Made by a program: the position numbers and the translations under genes. From JAQVUB01 sp033809415 (GTDB taxonomy: Bacteria; Verrucomicrobiota; Lentisphaeria; Oligosphaerales; Oligosphaeraceae), in the NCBI GenBank assembly GCA_033809415.1, contig JAPXLT010000090.1:1-15898 (forward strand): a DNA stretch of 15,898 bases, written 5' to 3'. Below the pieces are notes generated by a model, which was not told where the DNA came from, did not search any database, and saw only the letters and a program-made list of their open reading frames with translations. Positions 6,848 to 14,590 of this stretch are shown one piece after another. Each line of letters opens with the position of its first letter. Position 1 is the first letter of the stretch.

Positions 6848-7600
6848 ATGCGGAAGAGTTTTACTTTGATTGAATTGCTCGTGGTTATCGCCATCATCGC
6901 CATCCTTGCTTCCATGCTATTGCCAGCATTGGGCAAGGCTCGTCAGAAGGCGCAAACGATCAGTTGCAGCAGCAATCTGAAGCAGATCGGCCTGGGAGTC
7001 ATCCAGTATGCCAACGACAATGACGACACTGTGCCGGGCTTTATAATGGACCCCTGGCGCACGGGCAATGATCTTCGCTGGGTGCCTAGGCTCTTCCCTT
7101 ACACCGGTGCCATGACTGTCTTCAGTTGCCCTTCGGCTCCGGCAAGGAAACATTTCGCCAGGCTGAAGCAATCCGGCAAAAGTGATGGAACCGTCGTCCA
7201 TGACCTGGCTGCTGCTGGCGTCTGCTATGGCGCAAATGCGGAGTATCTTTCCAATGTAACCACTGCCGATCAGTCGTTGGCGCGCGCCTTTGAAATCAGC
7301 AACAAGAAAATCAGCAAAGTCAAGCATGCTTCGACTGTAGTTTACGCTGCGGATACGGCTGGCACCGACCTATCACTCTATCCCCCCGGAGCGGCCGGTC
7401 AGTCCACCTACAATTACTTTCGAAATTTGATTTTTCCATTCCGCCCACAAGGTTTGTACGTTGCCCATTCCGACAGTATCAATTTCCTTTTCCTGGCGGG
7501 ACATGTCAACTCGATCAAACAACATAAAGTCCAGAGCTATTGTGATTTGAAGAACACCAGCCTCGAGGCGAAAAAGTTCTTCTACACGGATCATGAATAA
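6848..7600 (+). CDS. Type IV pilin-like secreted protein with C-terminal H-x9-DG-type box, 250 residues
   Basis: The N-terminus, FTLIELLVVIAIIA followed by ILASMLLPALGKAR, is a classic prepilin cleavage/methylation segment and the only membrane helix. The residue before the Phe is Ser rather than the usual Gly, which may affect cleavage. Residues 38-52 (SNLKQIGLGVIQYAN) are the characteristic block of the DUF1559/SBP_bac_10-like pilin-like group. Near the C-terminus, HSDSINFLFLAGHV matches the H-x9-DG box with Ala replacing Asp. Planctomycetes and Lentisphaerota carry many such proteins, whose function is mostly unknown. They may form pseudopilus or surface structures. The ribosome-binding site AAAGGAGA (6833-6840) overlaps the stop of the GH99-like gene, so the two genes are probably co-transcribed and translationally coupled. 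Confidence 0.88.
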   Translation: MRKSFTLIELLVVIAIIAILASMLLPALGKARQKAQTISCSSNLKQIGLGVIQYANDNDDTVPGFIMDPWRTGNDLRWVPRLFPYTGAMTVFSCPSAPARKHFARLKQSGKSDGTVVHDLAAAGVCYGANAEYLSNVTTADQSLARAFEISNKKISKVKHASTVVYAADTAGTDLSLYPPGAAGQSTYNYFRNLIFPFRPQGLYVAHSDSINFLFLAGHVNSIKQHKVQSYCDLKNTSLEAKKFFYTDHE

Positions 7601-7669
7601 AGTAATCCGGCAAGAATTTCCTTCGGTATGTAAAGCGCCAGTGAACTTGGGTAACCAAGAAATTCTTTT

Positions 7670-7707
7670 TCAACAACGAAATGCCCGAAAGGACACGAAA
7701 AAATCTC
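7670..7707 (-). repeat. Interspersed TTCGTG/TTGTTGAAAAA repeat, copy 3
   Basis: TCAACAACGAAATGCCCGAA followed by AGGACACGAAAAAA on the plus strand is a diverged copy of the ACACGAA family, in minus orientation, about 70 bases past the pilin-like stop. Confidence 0.5.
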
Positions 7708-7756
7708 ATGGCAAGCACGACACATTCGCGCAGAAAAAGCCACTTCCATGAAATTT

Positions 7757-7799
7757 TTTCGTACTACTATCACTCGATTTCTTCTTTTTTGTGCAAGAT
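7757..7799 (+). repeat. 43-base interspersed repeat, copy 1 (partner at 15662-15703)
   Basis: It starts TTTCGTACTACTATC, continues with TTCTTCTTTTTTGTG and ends CAAGAT. The sequence at 15662-15703 follows the same order (TTTCGTAATACTATC, CTTCTTTTTGTG, AAAGAT) with one indel and scattered substitutions. Function unknown. Confidence 0.55.
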
Positions 7800-7840
7800 C
7801 TTCAAAAACCAGATTCGCAAGTTGTTGATCTTGAGGTTCT

Positions 7841-7864
7841 TTCTCATTTTTGAGAAGATTTTTG
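7841..7864 (+). terminator. Candidate rho-independent terminator of the GH99-like/pilin-like operon
   Basis: The stem is TTCTCA (7841-7846) and TGAGAA (7851-7856) with a TTTT loop, followed by GATTTTTG and further T-rich sequence. The stem is AT-rich, so strength is uncertain. It lies 240 bases past the pilin-like stop, with no gene between. Confidence 0.4.
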
Positions 7865-7908
7865 AACTTTTTGATTTTTCGGTGATGGAAAAGGAAATCC
7901 GGCTTCAT

Positions 7909-7925
7909 GCCGGCGAGCCGCCGGC
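7909..7925 (+). repeat. GC-rich hairpin, 7-base stem
   Basis: GCCGGCG, loop AGC, CGCCGGC is a perfect stem. It lacks a T-run, so it is not a canonical terminator. GCCGGCG-type hairpins of this kind are often part of REP-like repeats, but no second copy is seen in this window. Confidence 0.5.
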
Positions 7926-7992
7926 GCTCCATATCGCCTCCGACTGAAAAAGTAAAGCCGACCGTGGCACATGGCGATCCGTCCGATCTGTC

Positions 7993-8036
7993 GTCCGTGT
8001 AAGGTCCGTGTCCCGTCCGTGTAAAGTCCGTGTGGG
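7993..8036 (+). repeat. 11-base tandem repeat, GTCCGTGTNNN, four units
   Basis: Four exactly spaced units: GTCCGTGTAAG, GTCCGTGTCCC, GTCCGTGTAAA and GTCCGTGTGGG. The first eight bases are invariant and the last three vary. It is preceded by a related GATCCGTCCGATC phrase. The 11-base period is close to one helical turn. Confidence 0.85.
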
Positions 8037-8064
8037 TTGCGGGCGATCAGTCCGCGCCAAGCCT

Positions 8065-8129
8065 TTTCGTGTGGTTCGTGGTTAAAAAATGGGTTGTGGG
8101 CGTCAGCCCACGTCTTTCGTTGTAAAAAA
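8065..8129 (+). repeat. Interspersed GGTTAAAAAATGGGTT repeat with hairpin, copy 4
   Basis: TTTTCGTGTGGTTCGTGG is followed by TTAAAAAATGGGTTGTGGGC. The 31 bases at 8084-8114 match the reverse complement of 15398-15428 at 26 positions. A perfect hairpin, GTGGGC-GTCA-GCCCAC (8096-8111), lies inside. Read on the minus strand, the hairpin is followed by AACCCATTTTTT, which resembles a terminator for leftward transcripts. Confidence 0.65.
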
Positions 8130-8131
8130 AC

Positions 8132-8160
8132 TTGTCACCCAGTCCTATCATTTTTATTAT
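8132..8160 (+). promoter_or_regulatory. Predicted sigma-70-type promoter of the LamG operon
   Basis: TTGTCA (8132-8137, 5 of 6), an exact 17-base spacer and TATTAT (8155-8160, 5 of 6). Transcription would start near 8167, leaving a ~20-base leader that just contains GGAGG (8173-8177) before ATG 8187. This is the best constitutive-looking promoter in the window, with no copy of the candidate AraC operator next to it. Confidence 0.55.
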
Positions 8161-8186
8161 TTTTGAGTTAATGGAGGAAGCAAATA

Positions 8187-11100
8187 ATGTATCCTCATTC
8201 CAGGCAACGCCTTTTGCCAATGACCCTTGCCGTGGTGCTTCTCTGTGCGCTTTCTCTTCATGCGGTCACCTTCAAAAGCATTCCCACTTCTGAAAAGGCC
8301 AAGGTTGATGGCCTTAGCTTCCTCGTCACTTTCGATGCCTTCAACACCCATGCCGACTTCTCGAAAGGAGACAAGTTCTCCACAACTATGAAGGATACGA
8401 ACTTTATGCTGCGAGGAACGGTCGGCTTCGACAAACAACAGGCCTATTCGCCGGAGTCTACAGAAAACCTGCTATACCCTGCCGCAGACAATGCCAACTG
8501 GAAACAAGGAACGATGATTTTCTGGGTGCAGGCAGGTGACTATACGCCAAGCACAGGCAACAAGGAAAATGTCAATTACGCACAGATTGTCCTGAAACAG
8601 GCAGACAAATTCGTGGATTACCGAATCTATGAATATGCCGGCACCCTCTATTTTGACGCATACGCGGTAAGAAAACTGTCCCTTTCCACAGTGGGCCGTT
8701 CGGAAGTGCCTTTGAGGGGCATCAAGAAAGGGGAGTGGTTCCAGGTTGCCGCTGTCTGGGATGACGCAGTCACCCTCTTTGTCAACGGACGCCCTGGCAC
8801 ACGCAAGATGTTGCCAGCCATCGTATTGGATAATCGCAAGATCGACCAGCCCGACCCCAACGCCTCCTTCATCGGCATCCGAAACACGTTTGACTGGTAC
8901 GGTGTGGCACCTCCGGCGAAAGACAAAACCCTCACGCGCATCGATGACTTCGCAATCTATTCCAGAACATTCTCGCCCTTGGAAATTGCCAACCAATATA
9001 AGCGCATGATTGAAGGCGACGGCAACTTGGAAATCCAAGACTACGAACTGAAACTCTACGGCGTAGACCGCAGACACGGCATGGATCATGACCAAATCGA
9101 GGCGGAATTTGACTTTGCTGCCCTCCCCGACGACATGAGGAAGCAATATGACGACGGAAAACTCACGGTGGAATACACATGGAGCGAACCGAACGGCAAG
9201 TCCACCGGACAATGGACATTTCAGAAGGGGGAAACGAAAAAATACCTCAAAAACATCACCGAGCCTGGCTTGTACACCCTGCAAACACGGACTGGGAAAT
9301 CCATGGCCAAAGCGAGCATTGAACGTCCGGACTTGTCCTTTATCGGCAACCAAATCGGACTCGAAGACAGCGTTCCCGCCCCTTGGACCTTTCATGTGCA
9401 GGATAAAAACATACACATGGATGCCCGCGTATACAAGATGGACGCAGGCCCCCTGCCCTCAAGCATCACCATAAAAGGCAGGCAACTACTCAAGCAAGCA
9501 CCGTTGTTGATCATTAACGAAAAGCCTGTCGTCTGGAAGCAAGGCGACATCAGTAAACGAAACAGCGATATCACATACAAGGGAACGGCACAGATCAGCG
9601 GAGGCAGCATCCAATACTCGACAACCGTCGAATTTGACGGTTTCATTGACTTCCGATATTCGGTGCACGGAAAACCAAAAATCCAGTCCATGGAACTGGT
9701 CTGGCAAGTCAATCCGGAATTCACCGAATTCCTTATGGTGCCCGAGGTCTACCAAGGCAATGAAAAGAATCTCGCGTATAATTACTGGAGCAGTTCGGAC
9801 AAAAACTCCGTCCGGGAACTCTGGCTTGCCTCGGAAAAGGGAGGTTTCTGCTACACCAATGAATTTGATGCAAACTGGTTTTACCAGCCGGGCAAACCGG
9901 TCTATTTTGTCAATCGGGGAACCGGTGAATGCCGAGTCAAAATGATACAGAGCAATTCCCCCTTGGAAATTCCTGAAGGTGCCGCCTACCATGCCTTCTT
10001 TACCGCCACCCCGACACGCCCGTTTGCTGAACCTTTCCGGGCATACCGTCACTGCGATTCCATCAAAGGACACCGCCTCTTGGACGCCGGAGCAATTAGC
10101 AGAAATGGTTGCTTTACAGGAGTTTCCACCTTCGAACCGCACCCAACCCAGTTCGCCAAATTCTTCCGGAACAAAAAAGACTGGGGCGTCTACGGACTGG
10201 CTGGTGCCATGACCACGGCTTCGCCGGTTGCACGCTACTTCCGAAAATTCTGGGACATTCCTGGTGCAGCGAATTTCATCTTCAATTATACCCGTTTCGA
10301 CGAAGAGGGAAAAACCTCCCAGAAAGAAAAACACGAATTCGTACTGGGCTGCAGCAAAGTTGTCAACGACCTCTACGCCAAAAACTATCGCAAGCTCTTT
10401 TCATACCCTGAACATGAGGCCGTCAAATATCTCTATTTTGACTGTGCAGGCTGCGCATATTGCACATCCTCCTTGCACGGTTGCGCATTCCAGGACTCCT
10501 TCGGCAGGAATATTGCAGGCACCTTGGCAGTACGCCGCCTGAGAGACCTCTTCAAACGCACCATCAGGGAACTGCATGCCAACCGCAAAGGACTCTGGAT
10601 CCACGCACAACGAGACTTCTTCCCCATGGTACATGGCTTCGCCGATGCCTGGTTCCCCGGCGAACAATTCGAGCCGGGATTGAGCTACAATATCAATTAC
10701 TACACGGACAATGTCCCTGAAATCATATACCGCAGTGAATTGAACAGCAGAGTCATGGGAGTGCGCACGGTGATGTGGACAGCCATTTGCTCGCTGAACA
10801 GAAAAAGCCTGCCCCCGGAACAAATCAAGGCGGCCACAGAAGCAATGTGCTCCATCTCACTACTCTTCGATGTCGATCCAAGCGCTGTATTCACCGCCCG
10901 GAAAGTACTTTCCGATATTTGGGATATCATGGAAAAATACGGCATTACCACGGAAGACACGCAATTCCACCGCTTCGACAGGCAGAATGAGATCACAAGC
11001 AGCCATCCAGACCTGCGTGTGTCCTGGTGGAAATCACCTGATGGACGCATCCTGGCGGTTGTTGCCAACACCGGAAAAAATCCTGCAAAAGGAGAATTGG

Positions 11101-11228
11101 ACTTCAGCAAGTTGGAAGCAAAAAAATTGCATGAAGAATATCGCAACACGCCCCTGATATTGCAGAATGGAAAAATCGAGCTTAGCCTGCAACCGCGCTC
11201 TTTCAGCCTTATCGGCATACAAAAATAG
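8187..11228 (+). CDS. Secreted LamG-domain, GH123-like (DUF6067-like) protein, 1013 residues
   Basis: A signal peptide covers about residues 1-26 (basic start, hydrophobic core, LHA-VTF cleavage). Residues ~30-270 form a LamG/concanavalin-like jellyroll: GTMIFWVQ (~108), EWFQVAAVWD then LFVNGRPG (~182-202), and RIDDFAIYSR (~251). The middle part contains beta-sandwich blocks such as EFDGFIDFRY (~481) and SEKGGFCYTNE (~548). ATPTRPFAEPFRAYR (~606-620) resembles the end of a GH123 N-terminal/DUF6067 domain. The C-terminal barrel has YFDCAGCAYCTSSLHGCAF (~749), RRLRDLFKR and FADAWFPGEQFE (~817), where D and E are candidate catalytic residues. The protein ends with a small beta domain. The role is probably binding and hydrolysis of an extracellular glycan; the substrate is unknown. 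It is followed nine bases later by a paralog, with the next gene's ribosome-binding site overlapping its stop. Confidence 0.8.
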   Translation: MYPHSRQRLLPMTLAVVLLCALSLHAVTFKSIPTSEKAKVDGLSFLVTFDAFNTHADFSKGDKFSTTMKDTNFMLRGTVGFDKQQAYSPESTENLLYPAADNANWKQGTMIFWVQAGDYTPSTGNKENVNYAQIVLKQADKFVDYRIYEYAGTLYFDAYAVRKLSLSTVGRSEVPLRGIKKGEWFQVAAVWDDAVTLFVNGRPGTRKMLPAIVLDNRKIDQPDPNASFIGIRNTFDWYGVAPPAKDKTLTRIDDFAIYSRTFSPLEIANQYKRMIEGDGNLEIQDYELKLYGVDRRHGMDHDQIEAEFDFAALPDDMRKQYDDGKLTVEYTWSEPNGKSTGQWTFQKGETKKYLKNITEPGLYTLQTRTGKSMAKASIERPDLSFIGNQIGLEDSVPAPWTFHVQDKNIHMDARVYKMDAGPLPSSITIKGRQLLKQAPLLIINEKPVVWKQGDISKRNSDITYKGTAQISGGSIQYSTTVEFDGFIDFRYSVHGKPKIQSMELVWQVNPEFTEFLMVPEVYQGNEKNLAYNYWSSSDKNSVRELWLASEKGGFCYTNEFDANWFYQPGKPVYFVNRGTGECRVKMIQSNSPLEIPEGAAYHAFFTATPTRPFAEPFRAYRHCDSIKGHRLLDAGAISRNGCFTGVSTFEPHPTQFAKFFRNKKDWGVYGLAGAMTTASPVARYFRKFWDIPGAANFIFNYTRFDEEGKTSQKEKHEFVLGCSKVVNDLYAKNYRKLFSYPEHEAVKYLYFDCAGCAYCTSSLHGCAFQDSFGRNIAGTLAVRRLRDLFKRTIRELHANRKGLWIHAQRDFFPMVHGFADAWFPGEQFEPGLSYNINYYTDNVPEIIYRSELNSRVMGVRTVMWTAICSLNRKSLPPEQIKAATEAMCSISLLFDVDPSAVFTARKVLSDIWDIMEKYGITTEDTQFHRFDRQNEITSSHPDLRVSWWKSPDGRILAVVANTGKNPAKGELDFSKLEAKKLHEEYRNTPLILQNGKIELSLQPRSFSLIGIQK

Positions 11229-11237
11229 GATGCTACA

Positions 11238-14093
11238 ATGCGCACGGCTACACTCATGCTGCTGGTGGCAATTTGCACACTGTCCGCTGCCACTTACAAA
11301 AAAGTTCCTACCGAGGAAAAAGCAAAGGGCAAAGACCTGACCTTCCTGGTGACCTTCGACAACTACAACACACACGCCGACTTCGCGGCAGCCGAACGAT
11401 TTTCCAACACCATGAAGGACGTCAATTTGATGCTCCGTGGAACCGTCGGCTTCGACCAACAGCAGGGCTATACCCCACAATCCCCGGAAAATCTGACCTA
11501 TCCGGCCATTGGAAACGCAAAATGGCAGGAAGGCACGATGATTTTCTGGATCCAAGGCGGGGATTACGCACCCGGCAAATCGGGACGGGGAAGCACTTCT
11601 TATGCCCAAATTCGCATAAGGAACGAAGAACATTATATCGATTATCGCGTTTACGAATTTGCAGGTGTAGCGTACTTTGATGCGTATGCTACAGAAAAGT
11701 TAAGTACCTCTACGGTCGGGCGGGCAGTCAAGTCACTAAAGGGTATTGAGCAAGGCGAATGGTTCCAGGTTGCCGTGACCTGGGATACTGCGCTCACCAT
11801 ATACATCAATGGGCGCTTCGGAATGCGCAAGGAACTGCCGGCCATCGTCCTGCAAAACCGCATCATCGACGATCCCCTGCCGTCGTCCTATATCGGCGTA
11901 CGCAACCGCTTCCATGTCAACAACTATACTACGCGTATCGATGACTTCGCCATTTATTCACGAGCCCTGACGGAAACAGAAATCGCCAACCAGTACAATA
12001 AACTGCTACTAGACGGAGAAGGACGGGAGGTGCAGGAATACGGCGTCAAACTCCATGGGGTGGACCGGGGAAACGGCAAGGACTGTGATATCCTCGAAGC
12101 CGCTTTTGACTTTTCGCCTCTATCGGAAAAGCGGATGCAGCAATATCAGGAAGGCAAGTTGTCCATCGATTATGTCCTCTGGAAATCCGGCAATCGTATA
12201 TGCACGGGGAATTGGGTCTTCAAGGCTGGCGAAACGCTGAAATACTTGCCTAACATCAAACAAGCAGGCACATACAAACTCGAGACCATACTGGACGAAG
12301 CCAAGGTAAATGCAGAAATTGAACGGCCTGATCTCTCTTTCATTGGTAACGACATTGCACTCGAGGAAAACGTACAAGCACCATGGAGCTTCACATGGAC
12401 TGGACAGGACATTCTGCTTGGCAACCGTACCTACAAAATGGGCAAGCGCCCCTTGCCGGAACAAATCCTCATAGACAACAAGCCCCTGTTCCGATGTCCG
12501 CCAAGACTGTTATGCAATGGGAAACCGATAACTGCATGGCACTGCGAAAACACATGCGCGACGGCAGCCTCCGTTACCTTTGAAGGAACCGCACCAATCG
12601 CAGACGGAGGCAAAATCAGATTTTCCTCAATCGTCGAATTCGATGGATTCATTGATTTCAAGTACTGGATCCTAGATAAACCACAATTGACCACCATGGA
12701 GTTTGACTGGCAACTCGAATCGGACTTCTGCAAGTTTGTCATGACACCCGAAGTATGGGAAGGAACATCCAGGCAATATGCTTCCCCTTACTACACACCT
12801 GAAAACAGGAAGGCAGCACGGGAATTGTGGCTGACTTCGGAAAAAGGGGGATTCTGCTATGCCAATGAACATGATGCAAACTGGATCTACGACGCCGGAA
12901 AGCCGCTTTATTTTGCCAATCAGGATACCGGCGAATGCAGGGTGACCATGATCAGCACCTCCGTGCCACGCACCATCCCGCATGGTGCCAAATACCATGC
13001 CTTCTTCATAGCAACGCCAACACGCCCCCTTCCTGACCCGATCCGGGCATATCGCCACTGCGACTCCATCGGAAGTCACAATCTGCTCGATGCCAACAGC
13101 ATGGCAAGATATGGTGTACTCACGGGAGTAAGCACCTTCGAACCCCATCCGACCCAATTCGAAAAGTTCTTCCAAAATAGAAAGAGCTGGGGGATTTACG
13201 GACTGGCTGGCGCAATGACAACAGCCTCCCCGGTTGCAAACTATTTCCGCAAATACTGGGACGTGCCAGGCGCTTCAAACTTTCTCTTCCAGTACACTCG
13301 CTTCTCCCCGGATGGCAAAACTTCCCGGCAGGAAACACACGAATTCGTCCTTGGCTGCAGTACTGTACTCAATGATCTCTACCAGTGGAACATCCGAAAA
13401 TTGTGCAATTTCCCCGCCAATGAAGGTGTCAAGGCTTTATTTTTTGACTGTTCCAGTTGCGGCTATTGTACATCACCCTTGCATGGCTGTGCCTTTATCG
13501 ATGACCTCGGCAGAAACATCCGGGGGACTCTGGCCATCAGAAGACTGCGCGATTTGTTTAAACGTACTTCCAGACAACTCCATGCCCACCAAAAAGAATT
13601 GTGGATCCACGCGCAGCGTGACTTCTTCCCCATGGTGCATGGATTTGCCGACGCGTGGTTCCCAGGTGAACAATTCGAGGGGGCCCTTGCGCATAATATC
13701 AACTATTACACCGATGAGCTACCGGAAATTCTGTTCCGCAGCGAACTCAATAGCCAGGTGCTTGGTGTGCGTGTCATCCTGTGGTCGGTTGTCACCAGCC
13801 TTCAACGCAGCAAACTACCCCCAGAACAGCTCCATGCCGCAACTGAAGCCATGTGCTCGATTCTGCTCTTATACGACATCGAACCAAGCGCTGTATTCAC
13901 CCGACGAGAAATCCTGGCAAAAGTGTGGGATATTATGGAAAAATACAACATCACCGGCAACGCCACCACATTCCATCAGTTTGACCAGCAAACCGAACTG
14001 GTAGCGTCCGTTCCGGAAATGCGAATTTCCTGGTGGGAATCGCCTGATGGACGCAGGCTCGCCGTAGCCTCCAATACCAGCCCCAAGCAGTAA
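11238..14093 (+). CDS. Secreted LamG-domain, GH123-like paralog, C-terminally frameshifted (951 residues as read)
   Basis: This protein is similar to the preceding one over its entire length, in the same domain order: signal peptide (TLMLLVAICTLSAA), LamG jellyroll (~97-252), EFDGFIDFKYW, ATPTRPLPDPIRAYRH, FDCSSCGYCTSPLHGCAF (~737) and FADAWFPGEQFE (~803). All four cysteines of the C-x2-C-x2-C-x6-C cluster are kept. The paralog continues about 50 residues beyond NTG, but this frame stops after NTSPKQ at 14093. The missing tail is present out of frame to 14233. One extra base near CCCC (14081-14084) would restore a 998-residue protein. The loss removes only the terminal strands, so activity may survive. 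AGGA (11227-11230) overlapping the upstream stop suggests translational coupling. The pair is a tandem duplication. Confidence 0.8.
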   Translation: MRTATLMLLVAICTLSAATYKKVPTEEKAKGKDLTFLVTFDNYNTHADFAAAERFSNTMKDVNLMLRGTVGFDQQQGYTPQSPENLTYPAIGNAKWQEGTMIFWIQGGDYAPGKSGRGSTSYAQIRIRNEEHYIDYRVYEFAGVAYFDAYATEKLSTSTVGRAVKSLKGIEQGEWFQVAVTWDTALTIYINGRFGMRKELPAIVLQNRIIDDPLPSSYIGVRNRFHVNNYTTRIDDFAIYSRALTETEIANQYNKLLLDGEGREVQEYGVKLHGVDRGNGKDCDILEAAFDFSPLSEKRMQQYQEGKLSIDYVLWKSGNRICTGNWVFKAGETLKYLPNIKQAGTYKLETILDEAKVNAEIERPDLSFIGNDIALEENVQAPWSFTWTGQDILLGNRTYKMGKRPLPEQILIDNKPLFRCPPRLLCNGKPITAWHCENTCATAASVTFEGTAPIADGGKIRFSSIVEFDGFIDFKYWILDKPQLTTMEFDWQLESDFCKFVMTPEVWEGTSRQYASPYYTPENRKAARELWLTSEKGGFCYANEHDANWIYDAGKPLYFANQDTGECRVTMISTSVPRTIPHGAKYHAFFIATPTRPLPDPIRAYRHCDSIGSHNLLDANSMARYGVLTGVSTFEPHPTQFEKFFQNRKSWGIYGLAGAMTTASPVANYFRKYWDVPGASNFLFQYTRFSPDGKTSRQETHEFVLGCSTVLNDLYQWNIRKLCNFPANEGVKALFFDCSSCGYCTSPLHGCAFIDDLGRNIRGTLAIRRLRDLFKRTSRQLHAHQKELWIHAQRDFFPMVHGFADAWFPGEQFEGALAHNINYYTDELPEILFRSELNSQVLGVRVILWSVVTSLQRSKLPPEQLHAATEAMCSILLLYDIEPSAVFTRREILAKVWDIMEKYNITGNATTFHQFDQQTELVASVPEMRISWWESPDGRRLAVASNTSPKQ

Positions 14094-14233
14094 CCGCCGA
14101 TATTGATGTAAGCAGACTGGCCTCCGGCAAAACGATACTCCACGACGAATATACAGGTGCTGAATTGCCAGTTTCCAACGGAAAAATCAAGCTGACATTG
14201 CAACCGCGCACATTCAGCCTTATTGGCTTCTAA
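14085..14233 (+). pseudogene. Out-of-frame C-terminal tail of the LamG paralog
   Basis: In the frame ending at TAA 14231-14233 the sequence reads VTADIDVSRLASGKTILHDE and ends NGKIKLTLQPRTFSLIGF. The intact neighbour ends NGKIELSLQPRSFSLIGIQK. The conserved amino acids show that the tail was recently translated. The cause may be a one-base deletion in the C run, a sequencing error, or minus-one frameshifting. The site C CCC AAG is not a canonical slippery heptamer. Confidence 0.85.
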
Positions 14234-14262
14234 ACTGCACTTGGCACAATCGAAATCCGCTG

Positions 14263-14483
14263 GTAATGCCTCGGTCTTCTGTAATACAGGGTTCAAGGGA
14301 ATGGGGGGGCGTAGTGCGTTGGGAACGGGTACGGAGGCTGGTTTAAAAAGTAGCGCAACCGTCCCGGCTGTGATTATTCTGACTGTCGTGGGGTACGGGG
14401 GGGGATGTTCTTGTCATGTCCACACTGTCCACCACGTCTGCCCCGCACTACGCGCTACGCACACCGCACTACAGACCCATTAC
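14263..14483 (+). repeat. MITE-like non-coding element, copy B
   Basis: The left end follows copy A closely (GTAATGC, then GGTCTTCTGTAATACAGGGT and an AAGGGAATGGGG phrase). The core GGTTTAAAAAGTAGCGCAAC is at 14340, followed by the TGTCGTGGGGTACGGG phrase. It has only one to two TGTCCACAC units. The right end, CACTACAGACCCATTAC, is identical to that of copy C. Inverted ends are recognisable but gapped. Confidence 0.7.
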
Positions 14484-14501
14484 ATCCGCTGCCTGAAAGA
14501 C

Positions 14502-14531
14502 TTGTACCAAAATTTGGATATGGCATTTAAT
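14502..14531 (+). promoter_or_regulatory. Possible esterase promoter
   Basis: TTGTAC (14502-14507), an 18-base spacer and TTTAAT (14526-14531, 5 of 6 to consensus). The -35 is weak, and other AT-rich hexamers nearby are almost as good, so the exact promoter is uncertain. Confidence 0.25.
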
Positions 14532-14590
14532 CATATATTTTATGGGACGTCGAATTTCAGGAAAATTCCGAGACAGGATAGGAGTCTATA

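Larger units (their letters stand above)
7601..8186. other. Intergenic region, 586 bases, repeat- and hairpin-rich
   Basis: This gap separates the pilin-like gene from the first LamG gene. It contains ACACGAA-type repeats, a 43-base repeat also present at 15662, a candidate terminator, a GC hairpin, an 11-base tandem repeat, a GGTTAAAAAATGGGTT repeat with a hairpin, and a strong promoter at its right end. An 88-codon open frame at 7681-7947 has no ribosome-binding site and is built from repeat sequence, so I do not call it. Confidence 0.8.
14234..14590. other. Intergenic region, 357 bases, with element copy B and the esterase leader
   Basis: About 30 bases after the original stop of the LamG paralog the second repeat element begins (14263-14483). 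The remaining ~100 bases are AT-rich and hold the probable promoter and ribosome-binding site of the esterase gene. I see no gene here. Confidence 0.8.

Noticed and set aside
7681..7947. 88-codon open frame between the pilin-like and LamG genes
   Set aside because: No ribosome-binding site, spans three repeat features and a candidate terminator, and the product has no recognisable domain.
8472..10334. Minus-strand open frames of 314 and 282 codons
   Set aside because: Antisense shadows of the LamG/GH123-like gene, whose plus frame is conserved with its neighbour at the protein level.
14079..14093. Programmed minus-one ribosomal frameshift at C CCC AAG
   Set aside because: The heptamer does not fit X XXY YYZ and I see no clear stimulatory hairpin; a one-base indel at the C run is simpler.
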